Positions 17,817-26,911 of a stretch of 49,153 nt of DNA are shown piece after piece. Source of the stretch: Bacteroidales bacterium. Lineage in GTDB: Bacteria > Bacteroidota > Bacteroidia > Bacteroidales > P3. Both the position numbers and the translations under genes were made by a program. The notes below the pieces were generated by a model that saw only the letters and a program-made list of their open reading frames with translations, searched no databases and was not told the DNA's origin. Each line of letters begins with the position of its first letter. Position 1 is the stretch's first letter. The stretch covers positions 1 to 49,153 of the forward strand of contig JAFUGA010000064.1 of NCBI GenBank assembly GCA_017469625.1, read 5' to 3'.

Positions 17817-20429
17817 TTATCCGCATTTGCTCCAACCACAATCCGGACACTGTTTGCAACCATTGGTAAAGATTAAATCACCACCACAATTTGGACATTT
17901 CTCACCTTCAACCTTTGTTCCGTCTTTTATGTACTTTTTCAACGCCCTTTCTATACCGTTTTTCCAAGTATTGATTGTGTCGGAATCAAGAGTGAGTTTT
18001 GAGATAAGAGATATTACATTTGTAATAGGCATACCCTGTCGCAAAACTCCAGATATAAGTTTTGCATAGTTCCAATATTCTTTGTTGAACAAACGAGATA
18101 GTCCTTCAACTGTTACTTTGTAACCATCTTGGTCAAGGAATTGAAAATCGTAACGTGCAGGCTGATTACCTTCTTTTACTCTTATTATCCAGCCTTTGTT
18201 AAGATAGTTTGGTACAAGAAAGGCTTCTGCTCGTCCTGAAAAGATTTCGTATGGTTTTCCGTCATAAAGACCTACTACTGCTATCCATTTTTCGTTTGCA
18301 TTTTGAAAACGTATGATTTCGGCTTCAAGTTTCTTTGGTCTTTTAGGGGCTTTCACTTCTGCAAAAGCGTTTGGTTCTTTTGTATTGTTGGAAACCAAAA
18401 CTCCACTCCTTGAACCGTCCCTATATATTGTCATTCCCTTGCAACCACTCTCCCATGCAGTCATATAAATCTCTGAAACGGTTTCTTCTGTTGTTTCTTT
18501 AGGAATGTTTACCGTTACAGAAATAGAATGGTCCACCCATTTCTGAATTTCTCCCTGCATTTTGACTTTGTTCACCCAATTTATGTTGTTTGCTGTTGCG
18601 TTATTGTAAGGACTTTGTGAAACAAGGTCTTCTATCTGTTTGTCTGTATAAGTGTGGATAAGATCTTCGGCTTTGTGTCCTTTTGTTTTAGCCCACTCAA
18701 TAAACTTAGGGTGAAGCACGTTATATTCTTCCCATGCTTGAGAATTTTCATCTACAAAACTAACCTTTGCTTGTTTATCGTTAGGATTTACTTTTCTTCT
18801 ACGTTTGTAAGCCACCATAAAAACAGGTTCTATACCTGAAGAAGTCTGTGTGCATATACTTACACTACCTGTAGGTGCTATGGTAAGCAATGCTATATTT
18901 CTTCTACCGTTTTTACACATGGATTTGTAGAGTTCTGGTTTGTTCTCCTTTATACGAAGAATCATAGGATTGTTTTGTTCAAGTTTGCTATCATATATAG
19001 GAAAGGCTCCTCTTTCTTTTGCCATTATAACAGAAGATTCATAAGCCGAAAGAGCAAGGTTTTTATGTACATTCACAGCAAAAGCAGTCGCTTCATCTGT
19101 TCCATAAGTTAGTCCCATAGCTGCTAACATATCGCCCTCAGCAGTAACTCCTAAACCTGTTCTTCTTCCTTCTAAACATTTAAGTTTTATATTCAACCAA
19201 AGGTTTTTTTCTACTCTTTTTATCTCTTCGCTTTCTGGGTCGGATTCTATTTTAGAAAGTATTTGTTCTACTTTTTCTAATTCTAAATCTATAAGGTCGT
19301 CCATAAGCCTTTGGGCTTTTATGATATGCTGGGTAAAGAGTGAATAATTGAAAGTAGCGTTTGGTGTAAATGGATTTTCAACATAACTATATAGATTTAC
19401 AGCCAAAAGTCTGCAAGAGTCGTATGCACACAATGGAATCTCACCGCAAGGATTTGTAGATATAGTTTCAAAACCGAAATCTTTATAACAGTCCGGTATA
19501 CTCTCTCTTTGTATCGTACTCCAAAACAAAACACCCGGCTCTGCACTCTTCCAAGCGTTGTGAATGATTTTTTTCCAAAGCGAACGTGCGTTTATCTTAA
19601 CCGTTGTTTGAGGTTTATCTGCATCTACAGGGAATTGCTGGGTGTAAGATGTGTTATCCTTAACACATTGCATAAACTTATCGTCTATTCTTACAGAAAC
19701 GTTGGCACCTGTTATCTTATCGGTATCCATTTTTGCGTCTATAAAATCCTCTACATCGGGATGCTTAACGCTAATGCTCAACATCAAAGCCCCTCTTCTA
19801 CCTCCCTGTGCTACTTCTTTTGTTGTGTTGGAATATCTCTCCATAAAAGGAACAATACCTGTAGATGTAAGGGCTGAGTTTTTTACAGGAGAATTTTTAG
19901 GACGAATCATAGACATATCGTGTCCTACTCCACCTCTTCGTTTCATAAGTTGTACTTGTTCCTCGTCTATTTTCATTATTCCACCATAAGAATCGCTTTC
20001 ACCTTCATTTCCTATAACAAAACAATTACTTAAAGATACTATCTGGTAATTATTTCCTATACCAAACATAGGGCTTCCCTGTGGAATAATATAGCGAAAA
20101 TCTTTCAACAAAGCATAGATTTCTTCCTCGCTCATAGGGTTTGGATATTTGCTTTCTATCCTTGCAAACTCCCTTGCCAATCTTCTATGCATATCATTGG
20201 GAGTTTGTTCAAGTATATCATTACCTTTTCTTAAAGCATACTTATTCATCCAAACGTCTGTTGCCAATTCATCTCCTTTAAAGTAAGACAAAGTAGCCTC
20301 TCTTATCTCTTCGGGTTTATAAACCTTTTCTGTTTTCACATCTTTTTTCTTTGCAGTTTTGCTATCTGATGTTTTTGTGTGTTTGTTTTCAGATTTCAAA
20401 TTATCTTGAGCAAATAAATCTGTAGCCAT
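17817..20429 (-). CDS. nrdJ: Adenosylcobalamin-dependent (class II) ribonucleotide reductase
   Basis: An 870-residue enzyme that reduces ribonucleotides to deoxyribonucleotides using a B12-derived thiyl radical, so it works without oxygen. Features seen: VSLSNCFVIGN (first redox cysteine), FETISTNPCGEIPLCAYDSC (active-site NPCGEI), APTGSVSICTQTSSGIEP (substrate loop) and a C-terminal zinc-ribbon-like CPNCGG to CPDCGWSKCG carrying the cysteines that re-reduce the active site. Residues 1-45 are a lysine-rich extension. No cobalamin riboswitch is visible in the 160-nt upstream gap. A -7 box lies at 20489-20496. Confidence 0.95.
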   Translation of the reverse strand: MATDLFAQDNLKSENKHTKTSDSKTAKKKDVKTEKVYKPEEIREATLSYFKGDELATDVWMNKYALRKGNDILEQTPNDMHRRLAREFARIESKYPNPMSEEEIYALLKDFRYIIPQGSPMFGIGNNYQIVSLSNCFVIGNEGESDSYGGIMKIDEEQVQLMKRRGGVGHDMSMIRPKNSPVKNSALTSTGIVPFMERYSNTTKEVAQGGRRGALMLSISVKHPDVEDFIDAKMDTDKITGANVSVRIDDKFMQCVKDNTSYTQQFPVDADKPQTTVKINARSLWKKIIHNAWKSAEPGVLFWSTIQRESIPDCYKDFGFETISTNPCGEIPLCAYDSCRLLAVNLYSYVENPFTPNATFNYSLFTQHIIKAQRLMDDLIDLELEKVEQILSKIESDPESEEIKRVEKNLWLNIKLKCLEGRRTGLGVTAEGDMLAAMGLTYGTDEATAFAVNVHKNLALSAYESSVIMAKERGAFPIYDSKLEQNNPMILRIKENKPELYKSMCKNGRRNIALLTIAPTGSVSICTQTSSGIEPVFMVAYKRRRKVNPNDKQAKVSFVDENSQAWEEYNVLHPKFIEWAKTKGHKAEDLIHTYTDKQIEDLVSQSPYNNATANNINWVNKVKMQGEIQKWVDHSISVTVNIPKETTEETVSEIYMTAWESGCKGMTIYRDGSRSGVLVSNNTKEPNAFAEVKAPKRPKKLEAEIIRFQNANEKWIAVVGLYDGKPYEIFSGRAEAFLVPNYLNKGWIIRVKEGNQPARYDFQFLDQDGYKVTVEGLSRLFNKEYWNYAKLISGVLRQGMPITNVISLISKLTLDSDTINTWKNGIERALKKYIKDGTKVEGEKCPNCGGDLIFTNGCKQCPDCGWSKCG

Positions 20430-20488
20430 CTATCATTCTCCTTATAATTGTTTTTGTTATATAATTCTTTTTTGAAATTTTATGCTCG

Positions 20489-20496
20489 CAAAGGTA
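20489..20496 (-). promoter_or_regulatory. Putative -7 box of nrdJ
   Basis: Minus-strand TACCTTTG, about 60 nt before the nrdJ start. No convincing -33 element at the usual distance. Confidence 0.45.
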
Positions 20497-20589
20497 CAAT
20501 ATTTTTTTTCTTTATGTGCTATCTGAAAATAAATTTCTAAAAAAGTAATCGTCTTTCTATATTGTATACCAAATAAGGTATAAAGAAAT

Positions 20590-21078
20590 TTATTTTTTGT
20601 TCTTATCTATAAAATCTATTAACCCCAAAACTGCATCTTCCAATAAATCTAACACAAACTCAAAATCCTCCTTTCCTCCATAATATGGGTCTGGTATAGT
20701 CTTTTGCGATGGATAGTTTCTTAAGAAAGAAGCCATCTTATACACTTTTCGCCTTTGTTTTTCATCGTTTGACAAAGATAAAATATCTGAAATATTTTCA
20801 TCGTCCATTCCTATGATATAGTCAAACCTAAGTAAATCTTCCTTTTTTATCTGTCTTGCTCTATGTAGGAAAGAATAACCACGTTTTTCTCCTGCTTCTA
20901 TCATTCTCCTATCGGATTTCTGCCCCATATGCCAAGCACCTATACCACAAGAATCTATTATAAATTCTCTCTCTCTTTGTTGTTTTTCCACAACATCATT
21001 CATTATGCTTTCTGCTGCTGGAGAACGACAAATATTTCCTAAACATACAAAAAGAATACTTGTTTTGTTTATTATCAT
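20590..21078 (-). CDS. Low-molecular-weight protein tyrosine phosphatase
   Basis: A 162-residue cytosolic phosphatase. The catalytic P-loop is CLGNICRS at residues 12-19, with nucleophile C12 or the following loop cysteine C17 and arginine R18; in the family the first cysteine of CxxxxxR is the nucleophile. The general-acid loop is DPYYGG near residue 130. Full length. Members dephosphorylate tyrosine kinases of capsule synthesis or stress proteins; the substrate here is unknown. It sits upstream of nrdJ but with a 160-nt gap containing a separate promoter. Confidence 0.9.
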   Translation of the reverse strand: MIINKTSILFVCLGNICRSPAAESIMNDVVEKQQREREFIIDSCGIGAWHMGQKSDRRMIEAGEKRGYSFLHRARQIKKEDLLRFDYIIGMDDENISDILSLSNDEKQRRKVYKMASFLRNYPSQKTIPDPYYGGKEDFEFVLDLLEDAVLGLIDFIDKNKK

Positions 21079-21111
21079 AATACGTTCTTTTTTACTAAAA
21101 CTTTACTGTAC

Positions 21112-21119
21112 AAAGATAA
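21112..21119 (-). promoter_or_regulatory. Putative -7 box of the tyrosine phosphatase gene
   Basis: Minus-strand TATCTTTG, 34 nt before the start codon at 21078. Confidence 0.5.
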
Positions 21120-21185
21120 AATAAAGATTTAAAAAAATAGAACAAATATTTAAAATTTTAAAACTTTGTTCTATCCCAAAGAAAG

Positions 21186-21580
21186 TGGACCTGCAGGGAT
21201 TCGAACCCTGGTCCAAACAAGAAACACCCAAGTTTTCTACACGCTTATTTTGTTTCTCATTGTCGGAAAAGAGCAATAAACAAACAACTTCTCTCTTTTC
21301 TTATCTCCTAAACTTTCATCTATAATTCGGAGAAAATTATAAACTAAACCTGTTTAATGATGCACCTCTTGTTCCTTAGTTTCAGGTTGCAAACTTTGGA
21401 GAGATGTCTTGCTCAACACCTTGTGTTGATAAAGAGTAACTTACTGTACTTCGGTTACGCAGCAAGAGCGTAGTTATTTTCGCCAATTAATTTTTCTGCA
21501 ACCGAGATTAAAGTTATCTGTTGCCTGTAACTGCGTGCTTGCCTGACCATTTACCTTGCTGTCAAAACCAACCCAAGCCC
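21186..21580 (-). ncRNA. ssrA: Transfer-messenger RNA (tmRNA)
   Basis: About 395 nt. The 5' GGGCUUG (21574-21580) pairs with CAGGUCC at 21187-21193 to form the acceptor stem, using wobble pairs, and the discriminator A is at 21186. The T-arm GGUUCGAAUCC is intact. The CCA end is not encoded. The tag frame, read from GGC at 21482-21484 to TAA at 21455-21457, gives GENNYALAA. tmRNA with SmpB rescues stalled ribosomes and marks the product for proteolysis. A -7 box lies just upstream. Confidence 0.93.
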
Positions 21581-21601
21581 ATAAATAATCATTTCGCACT
21601 G

Positions 21602-21632
21602 CAAAATTATAACAAAATAAAACACCAACAAA
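21602..21632 (-). promoter_or_regulatory. Putative tmRNA promoter
   Basis: Minus-strand TAATTTTG at 21602-21609 with a TTTG at 21629-21632, about 19 nt apart. It ends 22 nt before the mature tmRNA 5' end, leaving a short leader for processing. Confidence 0.6.
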
Positions 21633-21896
21633 GAAAATTATGTTTTTTTCTTCATTTTACCATCTTTTTGTGATGTTTTACCTGCTTAGAAACAAAAAAA
21701 CTTATGAAAAAACCTTATTTTGACCCCCAAAATGCAGAAAAATAAAAAATATTTTCAATAATTATTTCTCTCATATATAAGTACTTATAAATTTATTTAA
21801 ATTTTTTTTCAAAAAAAAACTCTATATTTCAAAAATTTTTACTCTTTATAGGCAGAAAAATGAAAATTTTGTTCGCACGTTACATAGATTAAAAAT
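21633..21896. other. Intergenic AT-rich region between tmRNA and the sigma-factor gene
   Basis: With the tmRNA promoter this makes a 316-base gap. It holds long A and T runs and no recognisable TAnnTTTG box for the downstream sigma gene. The sigma factor may therefore use another, possibly its own, promoter class; nothing more can be read here. Confidence 0.5.
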
Positions 21897-22385
21897 ATGT
21901 TTGACGAAGAAGATAAAAGAAAATTTAAACAAGAAATAGGTCAGTATATGGAACTGATAAAGAACATCTGCTATTCTTATGGTGGATACAAGGTGTATTC
22001 CTATCAGGATTTACTCCAAGAAACACTTTTGAACCTTTGGGTAGGGTTCAACAATGGGGTAGAGAAAGAGAATATGCTTGCCTATGTATATAGAACTACT
22101 ATAAACACTGTAAGGTATTATTCCAGAAAAAACGATTTAAAAAACAGTGTCATAAAACGTTGGAATGAATGCGAAGAAGATGACAGTGCAGTAGCAGAAG
22201 AAAAAATGGAGTTATACGATATTATGGTAAATTTATCAAACGAAGAAAGAGATTTGTTTCAAATGGTGCTTAATGACTTTACTATGTCAGAAATAGCAGA
22301 GGCTTTGGAAACAACCGAAAAGAAAGCCATGAAAAAATGGGAGAGTGTTAAAACAAAGATAGCAAAAATATTAGAAAGGAGGTAG
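21897..22385 (+). CDS. ECF-type RNA polymerase sigma factor
   Basis: A 162-residue sigma-70 family protein. Region 2 spans about residues 15-75 (YSYQDLLQETLLNLW, then NMLAYVYRTTINTVRYYSRK). Region 4 spans about 105-160 (LSNEERDLFQMVLNDFTMSEIAEALETTEKKAMKKWE, a helix-turn-helix). It is the size of ECF sigma factors and would direct polymerase to a dedicated promoter set. No anti-sigma factor of a known class adjoins. The next gene starts 3 nt after it and encodes a four-helix membrane protein that could play that part. Confidence 0.85.
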   Translation: MFDEEDKRKFKQEIGQYMELIKNICYSYGGYKVYSYQDLLQETLLNLWVGFNNGVEKENMLAYVYRTTINTVRYYSRKNDLKNSVIKRWNECEEDDSAVAEEKMELYDIMVNLSNEERDLFQMVLNDFTMSEIAEALETTEKKAMKKWESVKTKIAKILERR

Positions 22386-22388
22386 AAA

Positions 22389-23045
22389 ATGCAGACAGAA
22401 ATATCCATAGATGAAAAAATATTTTCCTATAAAAAGATTTGGCAAAACGAAATGGACAAAAAACAAGAATACAATGTTGATTTGGCAAAAGTAACCAAAA
22501 GACAACACGGTAAGTTTTATTATAAGTATATCTTTATTATGAAGATTTTTATGTTTTTTGGAAGTTTTGCAATGATAAAATATTTTTTTGATTGTGCAGT
22601 TGCTCTATACGACACAAAATATTTTTCCATTCCTTATGTTATAGGTATTATTATTACTATCCTTGAATTATATTGGTTTGTCTTATTTGTGGTAAGAATA
22701 TATCAAATAAATATAAACGACCCCATAACCATATTTGAAAAGAAACAAAACCTAATTCTTTGGATGGAAAAAGTTGAGTTTATCTTTACAAGTATTACTT
22801 CTCTTTTTGCGTACTTTCTTCTAATAATACCTTTAGATATGTATTATCAATACGATAATAACTTTATTTGTTATTTTGGTGGTTTCTTAGCCAAAAGATG
22901 GCCTATAATTCTTATAGGTACGGTTATTAACATTACATATTATTACTTAAACATTAAAGTAATTAAGAAAATAAAAGATGATATTTCTTTAGAAAATATT
23001 AGAATAAATTTAAATATATTTAGATATGAGTTATACACAAGGTAA
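22389..23045 (+). CDS. Four-helix membrane protein beside the sigma factor, unknown function
   Basis: A 218-residue protein. About 45 residues of charged cytoplasmic N-terminus are followed by four hydrophobic segments (about 47-70, 78-103, 131-155 and 170-190) and a short lysine-rich tail. I do not recognise the family. An unusually strong Shine-Dalgarno (AAAGGAGG) sits just before the start, inside the sigma-factor stop region. That is noteworthy because Bacteroidota genes mostly lack one. Tight linkage to the sigma factor suggests it senses an envelope signal or holds the sigma factor at the membrane; this is inference only. Confidence 0.6.
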   Translation: MQTEISIDEKIFSYKKIWQNEMDKKQEYNVDLAKVTKRQHGKFYYKYIFIMKIFMFFGSFAMIKYFFDCAVALYDTKYFSIPYVIGIIITILELYWFVLFVVRIYQININDPITIFEKKQNLILWMEKVEFIFTSITSLFAYFLLIIPLDMYYQYDNNFICYFGGFLAKRWPIILIGTVINITYYYLNIKVIKKIKDDISLENIRINLNIFRYELYTR

Positions 23046-23700
23046 AATTATCCTTCAATTGAATGGATTACTACATTTGGAACACAAAGATGTTTCAAAA
23101 GAAAAACATTCTATAGAACAGATTTCTGGTTCTATATCTTTTGATACTGCAACCAAGATAAATACTATAGAACTAAAAAGTCTAAACAATAAAGCATTTA
23201 ATGAAATGTCAGGTTTCAATTGCATACTTGTTTTATTAGATAAGTTATTATTTGGGTCTGGTGATAAATCCAAATCAAAAAATATTATAGATTTCTCTCC
23301 CTCTGGTTTCAGTTGTGAAGAATATATTTCATTTGGAGAAAACGGTTATGCCCAAAAAAATATAGAGGTAACTAAAATTGGGGATAATGTCTTTAAAGCC
23401 GATATAGAAACTTGGCACAGATATGATTTCGCTTTATCCTCTAAGGTTGATAAGATATTGTTTAGTACTGAAACTATTGTAAAAAATAATGATGACCAAC
23501 TAATAGGAAAAGGCTTTGCATATCTACAAACAAAAGATATGGAGTTATTCAAAGCAAGTTGTTCAAGTGAGATATTTTTAAAAGAAAATGCATCTGAAAT
23601 AAATGATGTACAGATATTTTCTTTTGAATATGAAAATATTGACACTTCCACTCCAAATGTAGATACTAAAGTAAAAGGGAATATAGATATTATTCCATAG
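23026..23700 (+). CDS. Unknown soluble protein, third gene of the sigma-factor cluster
   Basis: A 224-residue protein with no signal peptide and no transmembrane helix. Its start lies 20 nt inside the preceding gene, so translation is coupled. It looks beta-rich, with repeated patterns such as ISGSISFDTATKINTIELKSL and VFKADIETWHRYDFALS. I do not recognise a family. It may be a cytoplasmic partner of the sigma factor or membrane protein. Confidence 0.55.
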   Translation: MSYTQGKIILQLNGLLHLEHKDVSKEKHSIEQISGSISFDTATKINTIELKSLNNKAFNEMSGFNCILVLLDKLLFGSGDKSKSKNIIDFSPSGFSCEEYISFGENGYAQKNIEVTKIGDNVFKADIETWHRYDFALSSKVDKILFSTETIVKNNDDQLIGKGFAYLQTKDMELFKASCSSEIFLKENASEINDVQIFSFEYENIDTSTPNVDTKVKGNIDIIP

Positions 23701-23720
23701 TAAGAAACAGACAATAAAAG

Positions 23721-23749
23721 AAAGGAGGTTTTGTATGGATATTTCTTAG
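23721..23749 (+). other. Strong ribosome-binding site before a four-codon frame
   Basis: AAAGGAGG followed at normal spacing by ATG GAT ATT TCT TAG (23735-23749). The frame is too short to be an ordinary gene. It may be a leader, a relic of a deleted gene, or chance. Confidence 0.3.
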
Positions 23750-23877
23750 ATATAATATTTATAATCTAAAAAATAGTTTAGAATAGAAATATTCAATAGA
23801 AAAAATAGTTTATTTAATAATTTATTTAATTACTATACGTTATAATTATGGTAAAAAAACGACAAAAAACATTAACA

Positions 23878-24990
23878 ATGAACAAAATAAAAACATATAT
23901 AACATTGCTTTTAGCAATATTTGTGGGAGTCAGTGTATTCACCTCCTGCTCAGATGAAGAAGATGTTTTGAATCATCAAAACAAGAGAAATAAAATGGCT
24001 TATTCCGATATATCTACTTATTCGTATGTTAATTACGATGGTGAGAAAGTTTCAATGCTTTACTTTAAAACAGCCGAAGATTTTATCGAAACATTAGGTC
24101 TTCTTGCAAGTAATTATGATTCATTTAATGATTCTATAAACAACGTCTTTTGTCAAGAACATGGAAAAGATTCTTCTGCTGTAGATGAAATGCCTGAAGA
24201 TTTTAATATCCATTCAGTATTTTCTAATTTTGAAAAAAATTTCAACTATATTCCTTTAAGACCTATCTATGAAAAAGCAGAAAATGCCTACGTTCAAAGT
24301 CAAGACGAAACTGATGAAAATGACCCTTTCTATACATATCCTTATACCATAGAGGAAATGAGTCTTCTAAATAAGTATGGAGAAGTTAGGATAGGTGATG
24401 AAATAGTCAAATATGTAAAAGATGATTATGTAGTTTTTCCTTTAGAACACATTATAGATTTAGTTAGTTTTAATAGTGGAGATACTTTTTCCATTCTATC
24501 TAATGACTATATAAAATCTTCTTTACCTTCCAATAAATGTGGAAATACAAATAGTGAATGTTTAACCAGAAAATCAGAAACATATTTTCTTTATCCTAAA
24601 GGTGATAAAACTTACAAAACAAGATGTCATATTTCTTTCTCAAATACTTATTTATATGTTAGAACCCATGCAAGAACTACTGCATATAGATATAGCACAA
24701 CAAAAAAGAAATACGTACATAGCAGAGTAATGCAACGGTTAAGGATTAACGATGTATATCTAAGAGATGCCGATTGTACTACAATTGCTACAATTCTAAG
24801 TGGCAAACAAAGAACCAAAGGTGCTTATGAAATATCACTAACCGTTTCATCCTTAGAGTTAGTTAAGCATTATAGAATATCTCGTTCACATGATTACCAA
24901 AGCATTATAGTTACTTATAAACATTATCCTACAAAAATAAAGTATGACATTATGTTTTGGGGTCATACACCTATACCTGTCCCATTCTAA
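23878..24990 (+). CDS. Lipoprotein of unknown function
   Basis: It has 370 residues from the start at 23878; an upstream ATG at 23848 would add ten basic residues. The start chosen gives a clean lipoprotein signal with lipobox FTSC and lipidated Cys24, followed by SDEED, an acidic stretch typical of outer-membrane and sometimes surface-exposed Bacteroidota lipoproteins. The mature protein is acidic in its first half and basic and beta-rich near the end. I do not recognise a family. It follows the sigma cluster after a 147-nt gap and could be under its control. Confidence 0.65.
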   Translation: MNKIKTYITLLLAIFVGVSVFTSCSDEEDVLNHQNKRNKMAYSDISTYSYVNYDGEKVSMLYFKTAEDFIETLGLLASNYDSFNDSINNVFCQEHGKDSSAVDEMPEDFNIHSVFSNFEKNFNYIPLRPIYEKAENAYVQSQDETDENDPFYTYPYTIEEMSLLNKYGEVRIGDEIVKYVKDDYVVFPLEHIIDLVSFNSGDTFSILSNDYIKSSLPSNKCGNTNSECLTRKSETYFLYPKGDKTYKTRCHISFSNTYLYVRTHARTTAYRYSTTKKKYVHSRVMQRLRINDVYLRDADCTTIATILSGKQRTKGAYEISLTVSSLELVKHYRISRSHDYQSIIVTYKHYPTKIKYDIMFWGHTPIPVPF

Positions 24991-25004
24991 ATTTGATTTT
25001 AGAT

Positions 25005-25108
25005 TCAGCGAAACTTCGTTTCATAAATTCAAAACGAAGTTTCACTGAAATGAAATCAAGTTTTAAAAAATTAAAATCAAGTTTCGTAAAAATAAAACGA
25101 AGAAAGAA
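25005..25108. repeat. Modular intergenic AT-rich repeat, locus B
   Basis: It starts with an inverted repeat (25006-25022 against 25031-25047, GAAACTTCGTTT against AAACGAAGTTTC with flanking matches). Units AATCAAGTTTTAA, AATCAAGTTTCG and AAACGAAGAAAGAA follow. Same unit grammar as loci A, C and D, with G in place of A in several units. It sits 15 nt after the stop of the lipoprotein gene and may act as its 3' end. Confidence 0.7.
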
Positions 25109-25265
25109 TAAAATAAAATAATGTTTTATAAAAAAATAATGAAAAAATACGATAACAAAAACAATAATAGTTTGTATTTTTCGTTTATATATTTAGTGAT
25201 GGTAAAATTTAACTAAAAAATATCTATATTAACATAATATTTAACAATTAAAAGATTTTTCAATT

Positions 25266-25988
25266 ATGAAAAAAGTAGCGTTATTTATCCTTTGTTTTGC
25301 GACTTATTTTAACATTTTCGCACAAAGATTTGAGAACTTCTCCAAATATATGCCTTTCGGTGTATCTATAGAGGGAAACATAGACAATGCTTTCAAACTT
25401 CACAATGCAGACAATATAAACATTATCCTAAACAAACCTTTTAGTTATAATATAGGTTTATTTTATGAATTTAACCGTTGCAACCGTTGGTCTTGTATTG
25501 TAGGACTAAATTATAATAATTTTAGTTTGTACGATTTTAAAATTGACGGAGATAACACAAGAGAATATAGCAACAGAGATAGTTATATATCTACATCTAT
25601 CTTTCTTCAGTACAAGAAAGATATTACAGAGAAAATATTTGCAAATTTAAAGGTAGGACTTGATGTAAATTTGAATGGTTTAAACTCTTATTATTATTTG
25701 AATGATGTAAAGACGTTTGAGAACTACTCTTTCACTATGGAGGGCAGTTATTTCAATAGAGATGTGGAAATATATAGGCTGATAGTGGGTGCAGGTGCTA
25801 TATTTGACTGCAAATACTTCCTACTTGGTGCAGATGTTTTATATACATTGCTTGCTCCCTGTAGAACAGGATTTGATTACAACCTAACAGAAACCACTGT
25901 TCAAAACAGTGGAACCATAAAACACGAAGGAAGATATTTAGGTATAAAACTTTCGTTTTACCCTCGTAAGTTGAACAGATATTTATAA
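25266..25988 (+). CDS. Small outer-membrane beta-barrel protein
   Basis: A 240-residue protein with a signal peptide (about 1-20, IFAQ). The rest is a set of amphipathic strands ending in aromatic residues, and the last strand closes with GIKLSFYPRKLNRYL. It is consistent with the eight- to ten-strand outer-membrane barrel proteins abundant in Bacteroidota. No specific family is recognised. It forms a pair with the next barrel gene 36 nt downstream. Confidence 0.6.
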   Translation: MKKVALFILCFATYFNIFAQRFENFSKYMPFGVSIEGNIDNAFKLHNADNINIILNKPFSYNIGLFYEFNRCNRWSCIVGLNYNNFSLYDFKIDGDNTREYSNRDSYISTSIFLQYKKDITEKIFANLKVGLDVNLNGLNSYYYLNDVKTFENYSFTMEGSYFNRDVEIYRLIVGAGAIFDCKYFLLGADVLYTLLAPCRTGFDYNLTETTVQNSGTIKHEGRYLGIKLSFYPRKLNRYL

Positions 25989-26024
25989 AACATATTATTA
26001 ACAATTAACAACAGTTTTAAAATT

Positions 26025-26675
26025 ATGAAAAAAATCATCGTTTCCGCCATGTGCGTAATGCTTGCTTTCACAGTAGCAGCACAAAAGAACACAAGTTTCA
26101 AAACACACAATTTCGGTGTAGGACTTTCGTCCGTTCTTTCATCATCTACAAACCCTTATCTAAAGTATAAAGGTGCTACAGATTTCAATGGTTCGTACGG
26201 TAAGATAAGTAGCAATATGGATTTGGTGCTTTCTGGTAGATATGAGTATGCTTTTAACAAAAGTATGTATCTCGGTACAGGTCTTTCTTATAGGCTAAAC
26301 AGTGCAGAAATCTTTTACAACAACTTATCTACCTCTGTTTCTTCTGAATCTACAACCATACACGATTTGGAGATTCCTTTGTATTTTGATTACAAAACTG
26401 CCTTAATGCCAAACATTAACTTGTTTGCTGGTGCAGGTATTTCGGGTACTTTCAACCTTTCTTTGAACTCTGATTTGGTGAAAAAGGATTCTTTCTCCCC
26501 TTATCTCCTTCTTAGAACAGGTTTTGATTTTCTGTCTAACCACAGAGTGCAATTCTTGTTACAATACAGAATAAACCTAAACAGTTCTATGGAATATGTT
26601 TTAGACCCTTCTTATCCTATGGATAGAGAGTTTAAAGTGAATACCTTTGATGTAGGTATAAACTTTTTCTTCTAA
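26025..26675 (+). CDS. Small outer-membrane beta-barrel protein
   Basis: A 216-residue protein with a signal peptide (about 1-19, VAAQ), then strand-turn repeats and a C-terminal strand VNTFDVGINFFF ending in phenylalanine, the classic barrel-assembly signal. It resembles the outer-membrane beta-barrel (OmpA N-terminal or PorT-like) superfamily. It is cotranscribed with the preceding barrel gene, judging from the 36-nt gap, and is followed by a terminator. Function unknown. Confidence 0.65.
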   Translation: MKKIIVSAMCVMLAFTVAAQKNTSFKTHNFGVGLSSVLSSSTNPYLKYKGATDFNGSYGKISSNMDLVLSGRYEYAFNKSMYLGTGLSYRLNSAEIFYNNLSTSVSSESTTIHDLEIPLYFDYKTALMPNINLFAGAGISGTFNLSLNSDLVKKDSFSPYLLLRTGFDFLSNHRVQFLLQYRINLNSSMEYVLDPSYPMDREFKVNTFDVGINFFF

Positions 26676-26754
26676 ATCTCTAAGTAAAGTTTAGTCTAAA
26701 CACATAAATCGTAGGATTTTGTTTTTTACTTTATGTTTTAATTTATAAGGGTGT

Positions 26755-26794
26755 AGGATTTGATTTCTGCAATTGTAAATCAAGTCCTGTTTTC
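26755..26794 (+). terminator. Terminator of the beta-barrel gene pair
   Basis: AGGATTTGATTT (26755-26766) pairs with AAATCAAGTCCT (26777-26788), with one G-U pair, followed by GTTTTCTT. Confidence 0.7.
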
Positions 26795-26860
26795 TTATGT
26801 GTAAAAACAGTGTTTTGTTTATTTAGATGTTTTATTTTCTATCAACTAAAGAAATTTTAC

Positions 26861-26868
26861 TATCTTTG
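26861..26868 (+). promoter_or_regulatory. Putative -7 box of the subtilase gene
   Basis: TATCTTTG, 43 nt before the ATG at 26912. No good -33 element is visible. Confidence 0.5.
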
Positions 26869-26911
26869 CACCAAGTATTTTTTCATTTTTTATCAAAAAT
26901 AAACTATTATT

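Noticed and set aside
20430-20589. Cobalamin riboswitch upstream of the B12-dependent nrdJ
   Set aside because: The gap is too short and AT-rich, with no B12-box-like conserved core.
21187-21260. A tRNA gene, suggested by the TTCGAA T-arm
   Set aside because: The T-arm belongs to the tmRNA; there is no anticodon arm, and the tag frame and 5' acceptor strand fit tmRNA.
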